Shown here in pieces: positions 1-13,636 of a DNA stretch of 64,000 bases. The notes under the pieces were generated by a model. That model searched no databases and was not told the origin of the DNA. It saw only the letters and a list, made by a program, of their open reading frames with translations. The stretch covers positions 71,266,542 through 71,330,541 of the forward strand of contig CM075858.1 of the NCBI GenBank assembly GCA_037975125.1, written 5' to 3'. This DNA comes from Latrodectus hesperus (lineage: Eukaryota; Arthropoda; Arachnida; Araneae; Theridiidae). A program made the translations under genes and the position numbers. How positions within the stretch are numbered: the first letter of the stretch is position 1; every line of letters starts with the position of its first letter.

Positions 1-56
<56 letters not shown>
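1..56. repeat. (TA)n microsatellite, cut by the window edge
   Basis: Uninterrupted TA dinucleotides from the first base. Confidence 0.98.
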
Positions 57-58
<2 letters not shown>

Positions 59-2867
59 TCAACGCCATTTTCATTGGATAACATAAAAATATGAGAATGA
101 AATTATAGTATCGTGAATTTTGTAAGAGTAATGAATTACATCTCGTGGTTTATTCTTTTGCGGAACGCTTAGATTATTATCATCTTAAACAATCATAAGT
201 ACATGTTCAATACAGTTCTGAAACAATGGTATTTAAATATATTTGATAGTTTAGGGTTTCAGTAAATCTAAATTTGAATGTTAAAATTTTGGAAACCTTC
301 ATTTTAAAGAAAAAATAATTAATGTTGGATATAAAAAATTCTAATGATTTCGTATTCAAATTTTTCAATTCTCTGACTAAATTATACTTGGGTCCCTTAG
401 CAAGAAAAGAAGGAACCCAACAAGGACGAGAAAAATGATACAACTGATCAAATTACTTTAAAAAAATCCATTTTTTGTTGGTTTTAATTCTTAAAAATCC
501 TTTAAATGTATTAATAGTATCAAGAAATGATTAGATGTATTGATAGTATCATTAATATATATATATATAAACAATGCAAGGAAACAGTTGAAAAATTGGT
601 TATTTGAAACTTAAGAAAACTTTTCTTAAATTCTTGTGCATTGAATCAGAGTAAAGGAAGGTTCTGTTGTTATGCCAATCTTTTTATTAGGCTCTTACTC
701 TAATGTCACGTTATTCGTGAGAAAACTTGCACTGAAACATTTTTCTCATTAATGATCCCCTTTGTCTAAAACACTAGCGTCCAAAACTAGACACACATCC
801 AACGAAAGGATGATTTCTTCTCAAAATAGCACTGCAATATCCGATGTAGAGAATTATCTTCCTCTGGAATCGCAGTATGATACAACAGAGGGAATCGAAA
901 AGTGATTACTTCCAAAGTCTAAGAAAATACATGTTTCCTTTTTCTTGTTACCGTTTACAAGGTTAGAAAGAATATAATTACTTCTCGATGGTTTAACTAT
1001 AAGATGAACTCACTTATTTTCGTTTTCAGCAAATGGCGTACTTTCGTTAAAAACTACGTTGGAAAATGTTGACTTTTGGCTATCGAATGAGTTTCATTTT
1101 CTGTCTACAACGCATTCTTTTTCATGTTCTCTACTCCAAGTTAACCGCTGGCGACAGTGATTGCCGTAGGCTAAATACGCCTGACAAGCATATAGACCAC
1201 ACTGTAATAAACGTATGTAGATGATTTGTTTAAAACAATCATACCAGTGGTTGACGATAGCTGACGTGACAGGTCCGTTGCTGAGCTGGGTCTGCCTTTT
1301 GGTAGTAACTGCCGAATACCGGTAGTCATTCGGCCTTGTTACTCAGGGGCGATCTATACTGTAAAGTCTATTGACACTTCCATCATATTGGAATTGTTGC
1401 CACAGCTTAGAGATGACACTTTAGACGATTCAGTCCACTTCTATCTGCATACGCCCAGGCAGATCATAATTTTACCACGTAAAACATAATACGCTTACGT
1501 CCTCAATGTCATACTTATGCGATCATGTCACTAAGTCTAAAGGATCGGTTGTGAATACATTTCTTTCTTTGCCACTAGTCCTTATACACCCCTCTCTTAA
1601 GCTCTCGTCATTGCATCGTACGCTCAGCGTCATTAGGTGTTTTCCTGTTATTTCCATAAAATGCTTGATCAAGTGTGTGTGATTTCTACAAGTGACATTC
1701 TTCCTTTCATTCAATTTCCATATGCTTCTGGATCATCCTCAATTTACGGATATGTGTGTATATAATAAAAGCATGTTTTAACTTCGAGAGGAACTCTAGA
1801 GGAATATAATGAAATCTGGAATAATTATTATGCATTGTAAAAAGTAAAAATATTAGAAATGTTTTTGAATATTATAAATTTATTGAATGAAAAAGAAAAT
1901 ATATATAATGTATCGCGTAAAACACAATACATTCAAAATAATTCATAATAAAATTAGCTCTTTATTTTAATATGAATAACTTATTTTAATAAAAAAACAT
2001 ATTTCAAAATCGTAAGAAACTGTCTTATTAAACATAAGTAGATATTTTTCATTGGTAAAATAATCGATCGAGAAAATTTCTCAAAGTAAAATTATGAGAT
2101 ATGTATGTTAAAATCTCTCCTTTTTTTTTATTATCAAAGTACCTTTATTTCCTGGTTTGGTTTTTTTGTCCTTAAGTTATTTTTGGCACATGAGGACCAA
2201 TTAAACTAGAAGCTTTAATTTAAAGTCTAATTTATGGTGATAACTTGAATCAATGGAAAACATGAAAAGTAATTTTTAGTGTCTCAGTTTTGGAAAAACT
2301 AATATTTTCAATTTACAGTGTTTGGCTGAGGATATATTTCTGATTTCACTAAAAAATATATCGGTAAATAACTTTATTTTAAAGAAATTAAACTTAACTT
2401 AAATTAAATCATTGAAGCTTTTTTTGGTTCATTATCTTGTATTTCATCTTTAATATGAAATAGTCTCGCACTTCAAATAATCCTTACTATTTCAACTTAA
2501 TTACTAATTGTTAACATTCGTTCAATAAATTCAAATTAATTCTAACATATTTACTATCAAACATGAGGCAAAATCCTTAGTGTCTTAACATTTTTAAGTG
2601 TAAAGTGAAAAAAAATTTGGAATGATCGACACTAATTACATAAAATGATCAATTTGTTTCATCAAAGACAAGGAAAATGTAAGGTAAAGGATTTAAATAT
2701 TATTTGCATCCTAAAATATAAAGGTCAAAACATTCAAAGTTCACATTAGAATCTTTGACGGTTTAAGCGATAAAAAATGATTTTCCCAATTGGTCATCCC
2801 CAAATGACTGCCGATTTGATTATCAAGTGATGGAAGATGCAGATGAGTTATGCTTCATATATATATA
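57..2867. other. Intergenic sequence, no gene recognised
   Basis: AT-rich sequence with a less AT-rich island at about 1140-1730 (tgacaggtccgttgctgagc, gtagtaactgccgaatacc) that could be an old transposon, but I find no motif to name it. The longest open frames lack start context, codon structure and recognisable domains. Confidence 0.5.
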
Positions 2868-3200
2868 CAGTATGTCCACTAAAGTCCCTTGCCACCCTCT
2901 TAACTTCGGAACGGCTGCTGCTATATTCATAAAAGTGGGGTCTAGGTATAGTAAAGTAGCCATGCGCTACGGAATGAAACCATCTACCGCGCCATCTGGT
3001 GGAAAACTGTGGAGTTAGTATTCGTATCTCGAAAACGGAACGAGATAGGTAAAAAGAGTGATTTACAAAGTTGTAGAGCATCCTCGATTTAGTAGGAAAA
3101 GATACCTTGTAGGCATTAATGTGAATAATACATCGGTTAAAGCGCGCATTTGTTGTTTCGTGTTGTGACATGGCACATCGTATGTGTGCATATTTGAAAA
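2868..3200 (+). mobile_element. Terminal part of a DNA transposon, probably Tc1/mariner-like
   Basis: It begins cagtatgtccactaaagtcc, close to the CAGGGTGTCC.. start typical of Tc1/mariner-superfamily ends in arthropods, and follows a TATATA stretch suitable as a TA target. The block is much less AT-rich than its flanks and includes ctcgaaaacggaacgagata. No matching far end was seen, so it is truncated or worn. Confidence 0.45.
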
Positions 3201-3609
3201 AACAAAAAATCGTATTCGTGATCAAATTTTTCACTTTCATTTCGAAATACTAGCGTCTAGGGAGAAAGAAAGCGTTGAGCGATTTATAAACAAACGCATG
3301 CGCAGTTGGTAAAACGTTCAGGCATTTACGGAGTTTAGCGGCATTATTTGTGTTTATATTTTTCACTTCATTTCAGTTGCTAATTCTTGCTGTGAAATGT
3401 CTTTCGTATCATAAAAAAGGCCCTTTTCAGGGCCAGAAAATGATTCTGAAAGTACTCCAAGTGCTTTTTCTGATGAAGAATCATGCGATATTGGAAAAGA
3501 ATCAAATTTTCATTTACAAAACAGTGAGATAGACACCACTTATTTAGCAAGTACATCCAAAACTATTGATGATTATTCCAAAATATTTTCAGAGACAGTA
3601 ATATTGAAG

Positions 3610-4135
3610 GTAAATCTGACTCGAATATTATTTGTGAAGTCTGTAATATTAGTTTCAAAATGAAGAAATATTTAAAAGAACACATAAAAAAACAGGTTGC
3701 ATATGAAAAAGCTTTGCATAAGTATCCAGAATGCAAAGCTAGAATTTGAATTGTGGAAGAAAAATATAGAAGTGTCTATACAAAAACATGATTTCGCCGT
3801 TTATGGTCTCATAAATCTGCTGATAAAAAAACAGTGAACTTTATCTGCCATTGTTCAGGTGACTTCGTTTCTAAAAGTAAAGGACTACGTCATTTGAAAT
3901 TACAAGGTAGTAATAAAATAAATTGTTATTGTCCAGCTTCAATAAGTGCAAACTTTTATGATGAAGGAACATGCTGCATAAAATACATTTTAACTCGTCT
4001 TGGACACCAAAATGATCTTGGTCACTTGACTCTGACCAAAACTTAACGAGAACAAATAGCATCCAAGTTTGCTGCTAAAATACCATTCAATAGCATTTCA
4101 GATGAGATCAGAAATTCTGATAAGGAAGAATAACT
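3610..4135 (+). pseudogene. Decayed MULE/FAR1-like transposase N-terminus
   Basis: Interrupted plus-strand frames read CEVCNISFKMKKYLKEHIKK (a C2H2-like finger), then FICHCSGDFVSKSKG, SNKINCYCPASISANFYDEG, CCIKYILTRLGHQNDLGHL and REQIASKFAAKIPFNSISDE. The Cys spacing and the GH..DLGHL..LT...REQIASKLAxKVPF-type run recall N-terminal DNA-binding regions of MULE-related transposases in arthropods (from memory). Stop codons and frame changes rule out function. Confidence 0.5.
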
Positions 4136-4962
4136 TTAATTTGCCTTTAAAAGTAATATAAATTCAGTTGAGTGATTTTTCCTCAAAAGCAAAACTGTAA
4201 AATATTTAAGTTATATCTGTATTTAGAATGTGATGTAATTTATTTCTTTTGATCACAAAATATCAGAGTTTTTACAAAACACTATTGAATTTGTTTGAAA
4301 AACTATTTAATATAAACTTATAAAAAGTAATTTTTTTCCAGATTTAGAGGTAAAGATATTTTATTTCAGATCAAACGATGCTCATATAAAAACACATTGT
4401 CCAATTAAAGGGTATCTATAACAAAAAAAAAAGGTTGCAAATTATATATTTGTTAATATTTAATGTAAATAGTCCTGATGAAGTTAACATAAAACTGATA
4501 AATTTCAAAATACATATCAAATAAAATGATAAAGTGCATAAGTAAATAAATTTACAATGCTTTTCAGAAATTGAGCTATAAATATGCAGCAGGACCCCAT
4601 TTACAAGATATAATTTAATAACAATCTATGTTTCAGCCAGAAGTTATATATAAAATTTTGGTTACTTATTATTAATATATACAGGGATCTTATTTTGTGA
4701 ATACATACAAAATGTTTGACTGAAAGGTTATCAAATTTTCACAAAATTGTAATACTTTTATACATTGCTAATATAAATGAAATTTTATTCTGTTTGGAAT
4801 TGAATTGATAAAGGCAGCATACATTAGAATGAAACTTATAGCAGCATGTTAGTCTCTGACTTAAAAACTTCGTTTTACATCTTCTCTCTTATTTTTGTAA
4901 TTCCAAATGTTAGCACAATTAATATTTGAAAACATTAAAAAGATTGTTTTTCATGTATATAT

Positions 4963-5122
<160 letters not shown>

Positions 5123-7441
5123 TGTGTGCATTTATTATTACTAAAAAATTACTGTCTAGCACCACTTTTATAGGAATGCTACTCATTTGGTACCAACAAA
5201 ACTTTCAATATCACATTATTTATTAAAAGTACAAAGATCATAAATCTAACAATTTCATTCTTGAAAATTAAAAAAAAAGTTTTTTTAATCTGTTTTGGGG
5301 ATTTAAAAATAATGATGGATTACTTGATTTGAATACTGCGAAATAACAAATTATCAAGGGAGAAAAATCCTACACAGTGACATACCCTGAAGTGGAATAT
5401 GAAGAAACTGTCTTTTAATGCTATAAAAATATTTGAAATCTTATTCAAAGGACCTCACTTCGCCAAAATGGGAAACAAGACAAAAGTTTCTTTGGGGCCC
5501 TCCTTTGCTACACAACAACAATATTTTTATTCGATTAAGTAAATGGTTGAATTTGATTAATAATCCAGAATAAACTTTCTGTTTGATTTGGGGCCCCATG
5601 CATCATATGCCCTTGCCTTACTCAGACTCTGCTTACACAGCATTGTATAAAAAAAGAAAAAAAAAACTAAACATAGTCAGTGCCACCATTCAGCTTAAAC
5701 ATAACGTATTGGCATTTCAAAAAAAGTAAAATTATTTACTTTAATTATTGAACGAATTACTAATGAACTAAATATTATTGAGTCTTAAAGTGCATGAGAG
5801 GAACCACAAGCATAAAAGCAAACCTTAATGCAGGGTGATTTATACAATCATAAGGTTGTGATGCTGTATCAAATGACTAATTAAAGATGAACACAGCATT
5901 GCTTACAAAGATTTAGATTTTTACTTTAATGAATTTATGGAATATTAAATAAATGAAAATATCAGAGTGTTTTGTTAATACTAATGAGAACATTATCCTT
6001 ATGTCACCCACATAATCAGTGAATAACATATTACAATATATTTTTAAAGTTCCATCATGATTAACTTTTCATATAAAATTATTGCTGTTTCAATCTAATT
6101 AAATCTGCATTCAAAGCCATTATTTTTACTGCACATTTCAAATTTTTACATATAAATTATTTTAATTAATTTTTCACAAATAATCTATCATATCGAAAAA
6201 ATATGTAACCAACTTTCTGTTATCTATTCAAAAAAGTTGTATTAACAGAAAGGTGGTCACATGGTTTTTTTAGGAGCATTCTCTTAATGAAACAAAATAC
6301 ACATTCTATCAAAAATTTAAGTATTCCAAACATCAAAATTTTTATTTTCCTCCATAACTAATCTGTAGTTTTCTTTTAAGGCTATATTATCTTACTTAGA
6401 TAGCTAATATTTTCTGTTTTAACTGATTACATCATAATTCATCATTTATTATTTACATATAAAATTTTCTCTTAAATACAGTTCACTTTAACATTTTTTG
6501 ACTGTTTTATCAACTGTTTACTTTTGAATGCTAGCATTACTAATTAATCTCTTCTATGATTTTTATCATTATATAAATAATAGAGAGTATGTTCATGAGA
6601 GAATGTTATTTTCTTTGAAGCAAAGCCTAAAAAAATTATCATTAAAGCATTTGAAAATAATTCATATAAATCACAACATCTCATTACTATTTCAAATTAT
6701 TTCCATACATAATGGAAATAAAACTTCACATCTTGAAAAAACAATTTGAAAGTAAATTTTATTACTTAATTAACAGCTCACAAAATGGTATATTTTATTT
6801 CTCAAAAAATTTGTCCTGTATAAATATTTAAAAAAAATTTCATAAAATTAATTTAAGTGAGCCCAATAAAAGTATATAATATGAAATCGAAACTTATTTT
6901 CATAAGAGGAAAATAAAATAAAACCATCTATCATATCACAGGTTTTTTAGGGAATTTATTTTCATGAAAAAATATTTTTAATAGGAAATTCTACGTGATT
7001 TAAATTTATTATTTATTTATTTTGCTACACTGATTAATATTTCAGTTATAAATAAATACATCCACTGTTGCTTTTCCTAAAACATTAGCGCATTCGCAGA
7101 TTTATTACCATTCTAAGTAACTGCGCATGCGTTGAATGATTCGTTTGTTTATGAATTGCTCAACGCTTTCTTTCTCTCCAGACGCTAGTTTCGAACATTG
7201 GCGAAAAATAAAGTAAATAGGAATGGGAAAAAATATCCGTGACCAGTATTTTGTAATCAGTATTTGAATGTAACAACCTGTAATCAGTACTTTTTTCCCC
7301 AAATACTCGGTACTTCCAGTAAAAGTTAGCGCGAGTCCGTGTTTCCTGAAACAGTTGCAGGTACACTGTATTTAACTGGACGTACCTGTTTCAAAGTACT
7401 CAGTAACAGTTTCAAGTGCAGAGTACATGCCTGTTTCAAAC

Positions 7442-8067
7442 ATAGAGGAAGGAATATAAGAGGAGCAGTTCTAACTGTGAAATATCATGAGCACCATTGA
7501 AGTAGCTAGCAGACGATACCACGCCCACTCTGTCTTTCAAGAGAAACAATACTTTCTTATTGATAACACAGTATAGGCAAGCATTATTTTCATTTAAATT
7601 GCACACAACGAAATAAAAGAGGTCTAATTTATTTACTATTTTAAAAAAGTTATTTTTATTGATAGTTAAGAGCTTTTTTTGTATTTTTGCTAATTATTAA
7701 TATTATGTATTTCAGTAAAGAAATTTTAGGCGTATTATTCACCTTATTGACTTTGAGATAAACACTTGAATATTATGAATATATTACTTTATTTATAATC
7801 TAGAAAAATGTCGATTTTTCTTTTCTGTATTGATATTCAGTGGTAAAGTTTCCTCCCATGTTATTCCCTGTGATTTTACCTATGCATGAAATACTGTACT
7901 ATTTGGTAATAATTTTTCCCTTTATAAGGAAGAATTATGCTTCTGTATATAAATTTATTTATATCTATTTAGTAAAAGTATTTTTCTTTGGTGTATTTTT
8001 AGTCCAATATTAGAAATAAAAAGTTTTTATTATCAATAATTTGTAAATGAATTTCCTTCATTAATGT

Positions 8068-8098
<31 letters not shown>

Positions 8099-9520
8099 TT
8101 AAGAAAAAGTCAACTGTATAAAATCTAGAAAATAAATAAAGTATTTTTTTTAATCTAAAATTGAATTTAATTAAATCTTGAATTATTATATTTAATAAGA
8201 TTTATATAAGATAAAAATATCTTCTCAAGAAGTATGATATTTTAATATTAATGTAACGTTAAAAACTCAAAATTTTTAATTTTTTAAATTCAATTTTTTT
8301 AAATTTTTATTTTAAAGAAATTGGAATTTATTCACTAGCAACATAATTAAATGAATTCCTAAACTCATAAAATTACTCTCCTCTAAATTAATTTTTTTTA
8401 CAGATGAAATTTTTCTTTTATAATGATTATTCAATAAACATTCATTAAAATAATTTCTGTTTAAACAACGAAATTTAAATAAGTATATTTTTTTCAAATA
8501 TTTCAATTCAACGAGAGGCTTAATAGTAAAGAACAGATTTTAGCGTAATGTTTTGGAAGGCAGAGGAGTTATGGCACATACGTCAAGCGTTGACTAATAG
8601 GTTGGCTCCACTTATGTTCCTTTAATTATTTTTCTAGTGAATAAATTTCAATTTTTTTTAAACAAAAGTTTAAAAAAATTGAATTGAAAAAATTACAAAT
8701 TTTGAGTTTTTAATGTTACATTAATATTAAAATATCATACTTCTTGAGAAGATATTTTTATCTTATATAAATCTTATTAACTATAATAAATCAAAATTTA
8801 ATGAAATTTAATGTTAGATAAAAAAAATACTTTATTTAGTTTCTAGTTTTCATACAGTTGACTTTATATTACAATTTTTTTTTTTTTACTTTACATTAAT
8901 CAAGGAAATTTATTTACAAATTATTGATAATAAAAACTTTTTATTTCTAATATTGGATTAAAATACACCAAAGAAAAAATACTTTTACTATATAGATATA
9001 AAAAAATATGTATACAGAAGCATAATTCTTCCTTATAAAGGGAAAAATTATTACCAAATAGTACAGTATTTTATGCATAGGTAAAATCACAGGGAATAAC
9101 ATGGGAGGAAACTTTACCACTGAATATCAATACAGAAAAGAAAAATCGACATTTTTCTAGATTATAAATAAAATAATATATTCATAATATTCAAGTGTTT
9201 ATCTCAAAGTCAATAAGGTGAATAATACGCCTAAAATTTCTTTATTGAAATACATAATATTAATAATTAGCAAAAATACAAAAAAACCTCTTAACTATCA
9301 ATAAAAATAACTTTTTTAAAAATAGTAAGTAAATTAGACCTCTTTTAGTTCGTTGTGTGCAATTTAAATGAAAATAATGCTTGCCTATACTGTGTCCTCA
9401 ATAAGAAAGTATTGTTTCTCTTGAAAGACAGAGTGGGCGTGGTATCGTCTGCTAGCTACTTCAACGGTGCTCATGATATTTCGCGGTTAGAACCTCTCCT
9501 CTAATATTCTTTCCTCCATG
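7442..9520. repeat. Inverted repeat with 0.9-kb arms, about 97% alike
   Basis: Left arm 7442-8355 and right arm 8617-9520 are reverse complements over their whole length, with a 261-bp loop. Shared landmarks are catgagcacc, tagctagcagacgatacc, acgcccactctgtctttc, caagcattattttcattt and tttcctcccatgttattcc. I noticed only scattered substitutions and small poly-A length changes; identity is judged by eye. Neither arm encodes protein. It may be a foldback transposon or an inverted duplication, and any transcript would form long double-stranded RNA. Confidence 0.88.
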
Positions 9521-12050
9521 CTTCTTATGGTAGGGAGGCTGGGTGGGAGAAGGGAAATGAAAGTTGGTTTAATTGGAAAATAGAAGACTGATACTTGGGA
9601 ACTGGTAGACATCTTTGGGTTGGAGAGGGAGACATAATGAATTAGTATTGCGAAATAATATAAGCATGTGCGTTTGTTTCGCTTTTGTTAATAAAATAAA
9701 TGAGTTGAGAAAATCAATAATGGTGGTACATTTATTAAGTGATTCGTCTTTTCTCCTCAATGTGAGCTATAAGCAACTTTAGCAAAGAGCTCCAAAACTG
9801 CCGGCCACAACCGAACCCATTAAGTGAGATTATCGTTCTGCTTCAAATATATCCCATTTTTTTTTTTAAATATAAGAAAAGCCTGGTATTCTTTTTATAA
9901 ATTTAGTAGCATTTTTATTGATGTATTTTTGTTAACTATTTCTTTTAAAAATTTTATTTTATTTTATGAACATATATAACATATTTATTTGAACCTTACA
10001 TAAGGTCAGGTTTCTTAAATTACAAAAAAAAGTTTAATATAAATCTATATATTTCCATTGTTATTTTTATCATTATGTACATTTTTTTTATTATGATACC
10101 GAATAAATATTTCTATTTTTTTATTCAACCATGCTTGAGTTTCATTATAGTTTACTATAAATATAAAGAATTTACAATTTTAGAAAAAATGTCCTCTTAT
10201 ATTTTTACCATACAATTAATTTTTATTTATATAATGAGAATCTTGATTTAAACCAAATAAAGGTAGTTTATTCATTTTAGTTTAGAGTTTCGAAATGAAA
10301 AAAAATGCTTTAATTAAGTTAATTTTTACTTTATTTTTACTTATACCATCATGTGTTACTGTTTATATATAAATACAGAGTGCATAATAAAATTATTCTG
10401 CACTTAATAAAATTTAATGTAATCTGAAATAAGTTTTGAAATTCTGCGTTTTACAGAATTATTTACTTCATCAAATTTTTATTTTTATATGTATTTTATT
10501 CTTATATTAAATGATGGTGGCGAATGAATGGAAAAATGGTGGAAAAATGAAATATTATAACTATACATGAAAAAAGTGAAAAGTGTACAAACTCTAATTC
10601 AGATAAAATCAATGATAAGCACCTCGAATAAGGTAACATGTAAATAAGATACTAATTTAAAACTCAATTATATTTTAAATGTTTTTCTAGTGAATAAAAT
10701 ATATTTTTCGTTAAAATGATATTACTTTTTGACACGCAAGTTTATTTATCAAAATGAGTGAGCACACAAATTTCTGCAAAAAAAAAAAAAAAAACGATTT
10801 TTAAAGGAAAAGTAAACCAATAAGAGGGATAAAATAATTTCGAATAATAATGGTTTTAATGGAGCCATTTTCATTATTTTAGGACTCACAATAAAACTTA
10901 TGGCTTACATATAACGTCAGGTAGCAAAGGTTTCTGAAAATTTTACTTTACATTCTTGAATTTCTCAAGGAAATTAGAGAAAAGCTCCCTTGAGATACAT
11001 TACGGTTGCCAAGATGTGGACAGCTGAAATCTTATGTGCCGGACTGGGTAATTAAGGGACATTGTATTGAGACGGCGTCGTAAATCCATCTTGTTGACAA
11101 TTTTACTGACTGCCTTTAAATCGCATTCTTCGAGTGGCAGCTAAAAAGGCGAAATTCACCATCTAATGTTTGAGTGGCTTCGGTGAAGAGAAGCAATCCA
11201 TTCATGATTTTCACCAGTAATAATGAAGTATTTTTCCATTATAATTTTTTCCGATTGTAAAAAACTTCAAATTTATGAAAATTACCTGTTGTTCTAAATA
11301 ATGCAAATTCTCAAATCTTAAGTGATATTGCTGAAAAAAGTGACCGCGTTGAAAATAGAACAGAAGAAAAAGCAAAATGAAAAAGACAAGATAAAACAAC
11401 TATTTTATGGTTAGTTTAAATTGGCAAGGATGATTTAAAATTTATATTTTTTTTAATTTATGTTTTATTTATTCATATGGAATAATGTGTAATTTCATGA
11501 CATTCTTTTATATTTTCCTATTTTTAGAGAACATATTGAAAACTATCATTATCTAACAAAACTAGAGCTTATTTCATTAACATTTCTCGTTCTGACTTTT
11601 TGTAGTCAAACTCATTCAATTACATCATTACTTTGAATATGATATAATTACATTTTTAAAAAATATTTGTGATAATTTTTATAATAACATTTAATTAAAA
11701 TGTAAGCAAACTATAAATACAATCCAAAAAGTAGTATTAAAATATTTTTCAGTAACAGCTTGTAGTCTGGTACCGCTTGATATTGCGGCGATTTTTTTGA
11801 AGCCAAGATGTGACTGACAATATGGCCTCTACAAAAAAACTGTATAAAGATAGGGTTGCCAGAAACTGAATTTTATCCCCATATATATCACCAAACCACA
11901 AGGGCTACCCAATTTTACACCGAACCCTATTTTTCATATAAATTCTTTCATGGAAAACATAAAAAAATAATAATAAATTTCGTCATTTTTAATAATTTAA
12001 ATTGATTTTACTTTAGCAATTAATATTTTATAAAATTTCTTTACACAAAA
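9521..12050. other. Intergenic sequence, no gene recognised
   Basis: AT-rich. A block at about 10.98-11.12 kb (gccaagatgtggacagctg, agacggcgtcgtaaatcc) is locally less AT-rich, and about 11.76-11.92 kb carries the dispersed module described among the findings. No coding frame. Confidence 0.45.
11750..11930. repeat. Dispersed repeat module, copy 1
   Basis: Contains ttgcggcgattt, gaagccaagatgtgactg and gatagggttgccagaa in the same order as the blocks at 19.56 and 56.28 kb. Edges are uncertain. Confidence 0.35.
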
Positions 12051-12060
12051 TTTCTTATTA

Positions 12061-12150
12061 GCCTCATTCACGCGGTGTAGCTGGGCAATGTAGAGTTCCT
12101 TATTGATTGTGGCATTTTTTTAGAGCATTTCCCAGTGCACCAAGAGGTCC
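12061..12150 (-). pseudogene. Mariner transposase fragment
   Basis: The minus strand reads LLVHWEML, a TAA stop at 12120-12122, then KNATINKELYIAQLHRVNEA. This matches the region of mariner transposases just before the third catalytic block (..ELL..n.TIN...Y..QL.R...A). Only about 30 residues are recognisable, and the frame is broken by the stop. The sequence up to about 12240 on the same strand is protein-like but not identifiable. Confidence 0.6.
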
Positions 12151-12249
12151 TTAAAAACTTCCTCCACAACCTCTTTGACACCAGATCAGGCGATTTTTGG
12201 CGGAACAGCATCAACAAATGGGTCGAGAGTTAGGAAGAGGTTGTAAACA

Positions 12250-13604
12250 GCAACGGCGAATATATAATTGATTAACTTATTGACATAATTATTGTTTTTG
12301 TTTAAATAAAAGTCTTTGGTAAAAATGTTATGAACTTATTCCCTAACCTAATAGATCGTCAGAAACCAATGCGCATACTTCTATGCTAAATGTTGAAGAT
12401 GCTAATTTTAGTTAGTCTCCCTATTTGATAAAATCTGAAAAACTTAAGAATCTTTTGTTTTAGAATCGAAAAATTGACACGAGATAAGTAGATATTTTGT
12501 ATCGATTAATTTTATCGATACAAGATGGCAAGTTATAGAGATTAAAAAATAAAGATGATAAAGCCTAAATAAGTGAGGGAAATACAAATACTATTCCGAT
12601 CTTTGAAAGTTTAAGATGTCTTCTACAAACTTTTTAAGCTCTCTTCTTAAATCTTTAATCTTTGTCTCAATAAGATTATGTCCTCGTTTAACCTTTACAG
12701 AACTTATCTCCGTTTCTCAGCTGTTTGGTGAGCTAGTCATTGAAGATAATTTTCAAATTCATTTCATTCGGCAATGTTTCTAAACATCGAATCTTCAATA
12801 ATTAATTCGTTTATTATTTACTTGTTTGGGTTTCGTTTCTATGAACATTTTGGAGAACTAATTAACTTTTATTACAAGGGTGCTCCAAAATCATATACAA
12901 GGATTCTTTTTATAAGAGCATTTTGATAAGAGAGCATATTGTTCACAGATTTTGGAGGTGAAATGAAAATTTAACAGGAGAAAAGAAATGCGTTGAAAAA
13001 TATTTGTAATGTGAATTGAAATGTTTAAAAATATACAAACATGAAACTTCAGTATTTCCTGCTTCTATTGGAAGTCAAGTTAATTTTTAACAAAAGCAAT
13101 TAGATGCCTTGTAAAGCTAAAATCTTCCTATAAAAGTCATGAACATTTACGATAGTCAAAACGCTTTGGATAGCAACAGCAAATGTTTTCCGTGGAATCA
13201 AACCAATGATGATGATGATTGTCTCAAATTATGTTCATAATGACGATACCTCTTGCGATAAGATTTTGTGGCTTTTGTAATATTATGAAATAAATGTGCA
13301 TTTTCCGATGGAAGTGATAAGGATTGATTCTGGTCGGTTTAACCTCTAAAATTACATTTGAAGGTGGTTTGACAAGTTTCAGTATAACGTATATTGCATC
13401 AACAGAGTTTCCTTTTTATTCCTATAATTTTTCATACACATTTGAAATAATGTGGTGCTTTAGATTAAGATCTTGAAACATACATTAAAATAACTTTTAA
13501 GTTTACTAGAATTTCGTATTCACATATGTTACAAGTCATTTTAGAGCTTTATATTAAAATGAAATCAAATAAATAAATTATTATGCAGTCGTGTGTGTGT
13601 GTGG

Positions 13605-13636
<32 letters not shown>

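Noticed and set aside
1523..1714. 63-codon minus-strand open frame near the 1.1-1.7 kb island
   Set aside because: No family recognised and no support beyond openness.
2848..3240. 130-codon minus-strand open frame
   Set aside because: Lies inside transposon-end sequence and has no transposase motif; the block reads better as non-coding terminal DNA.
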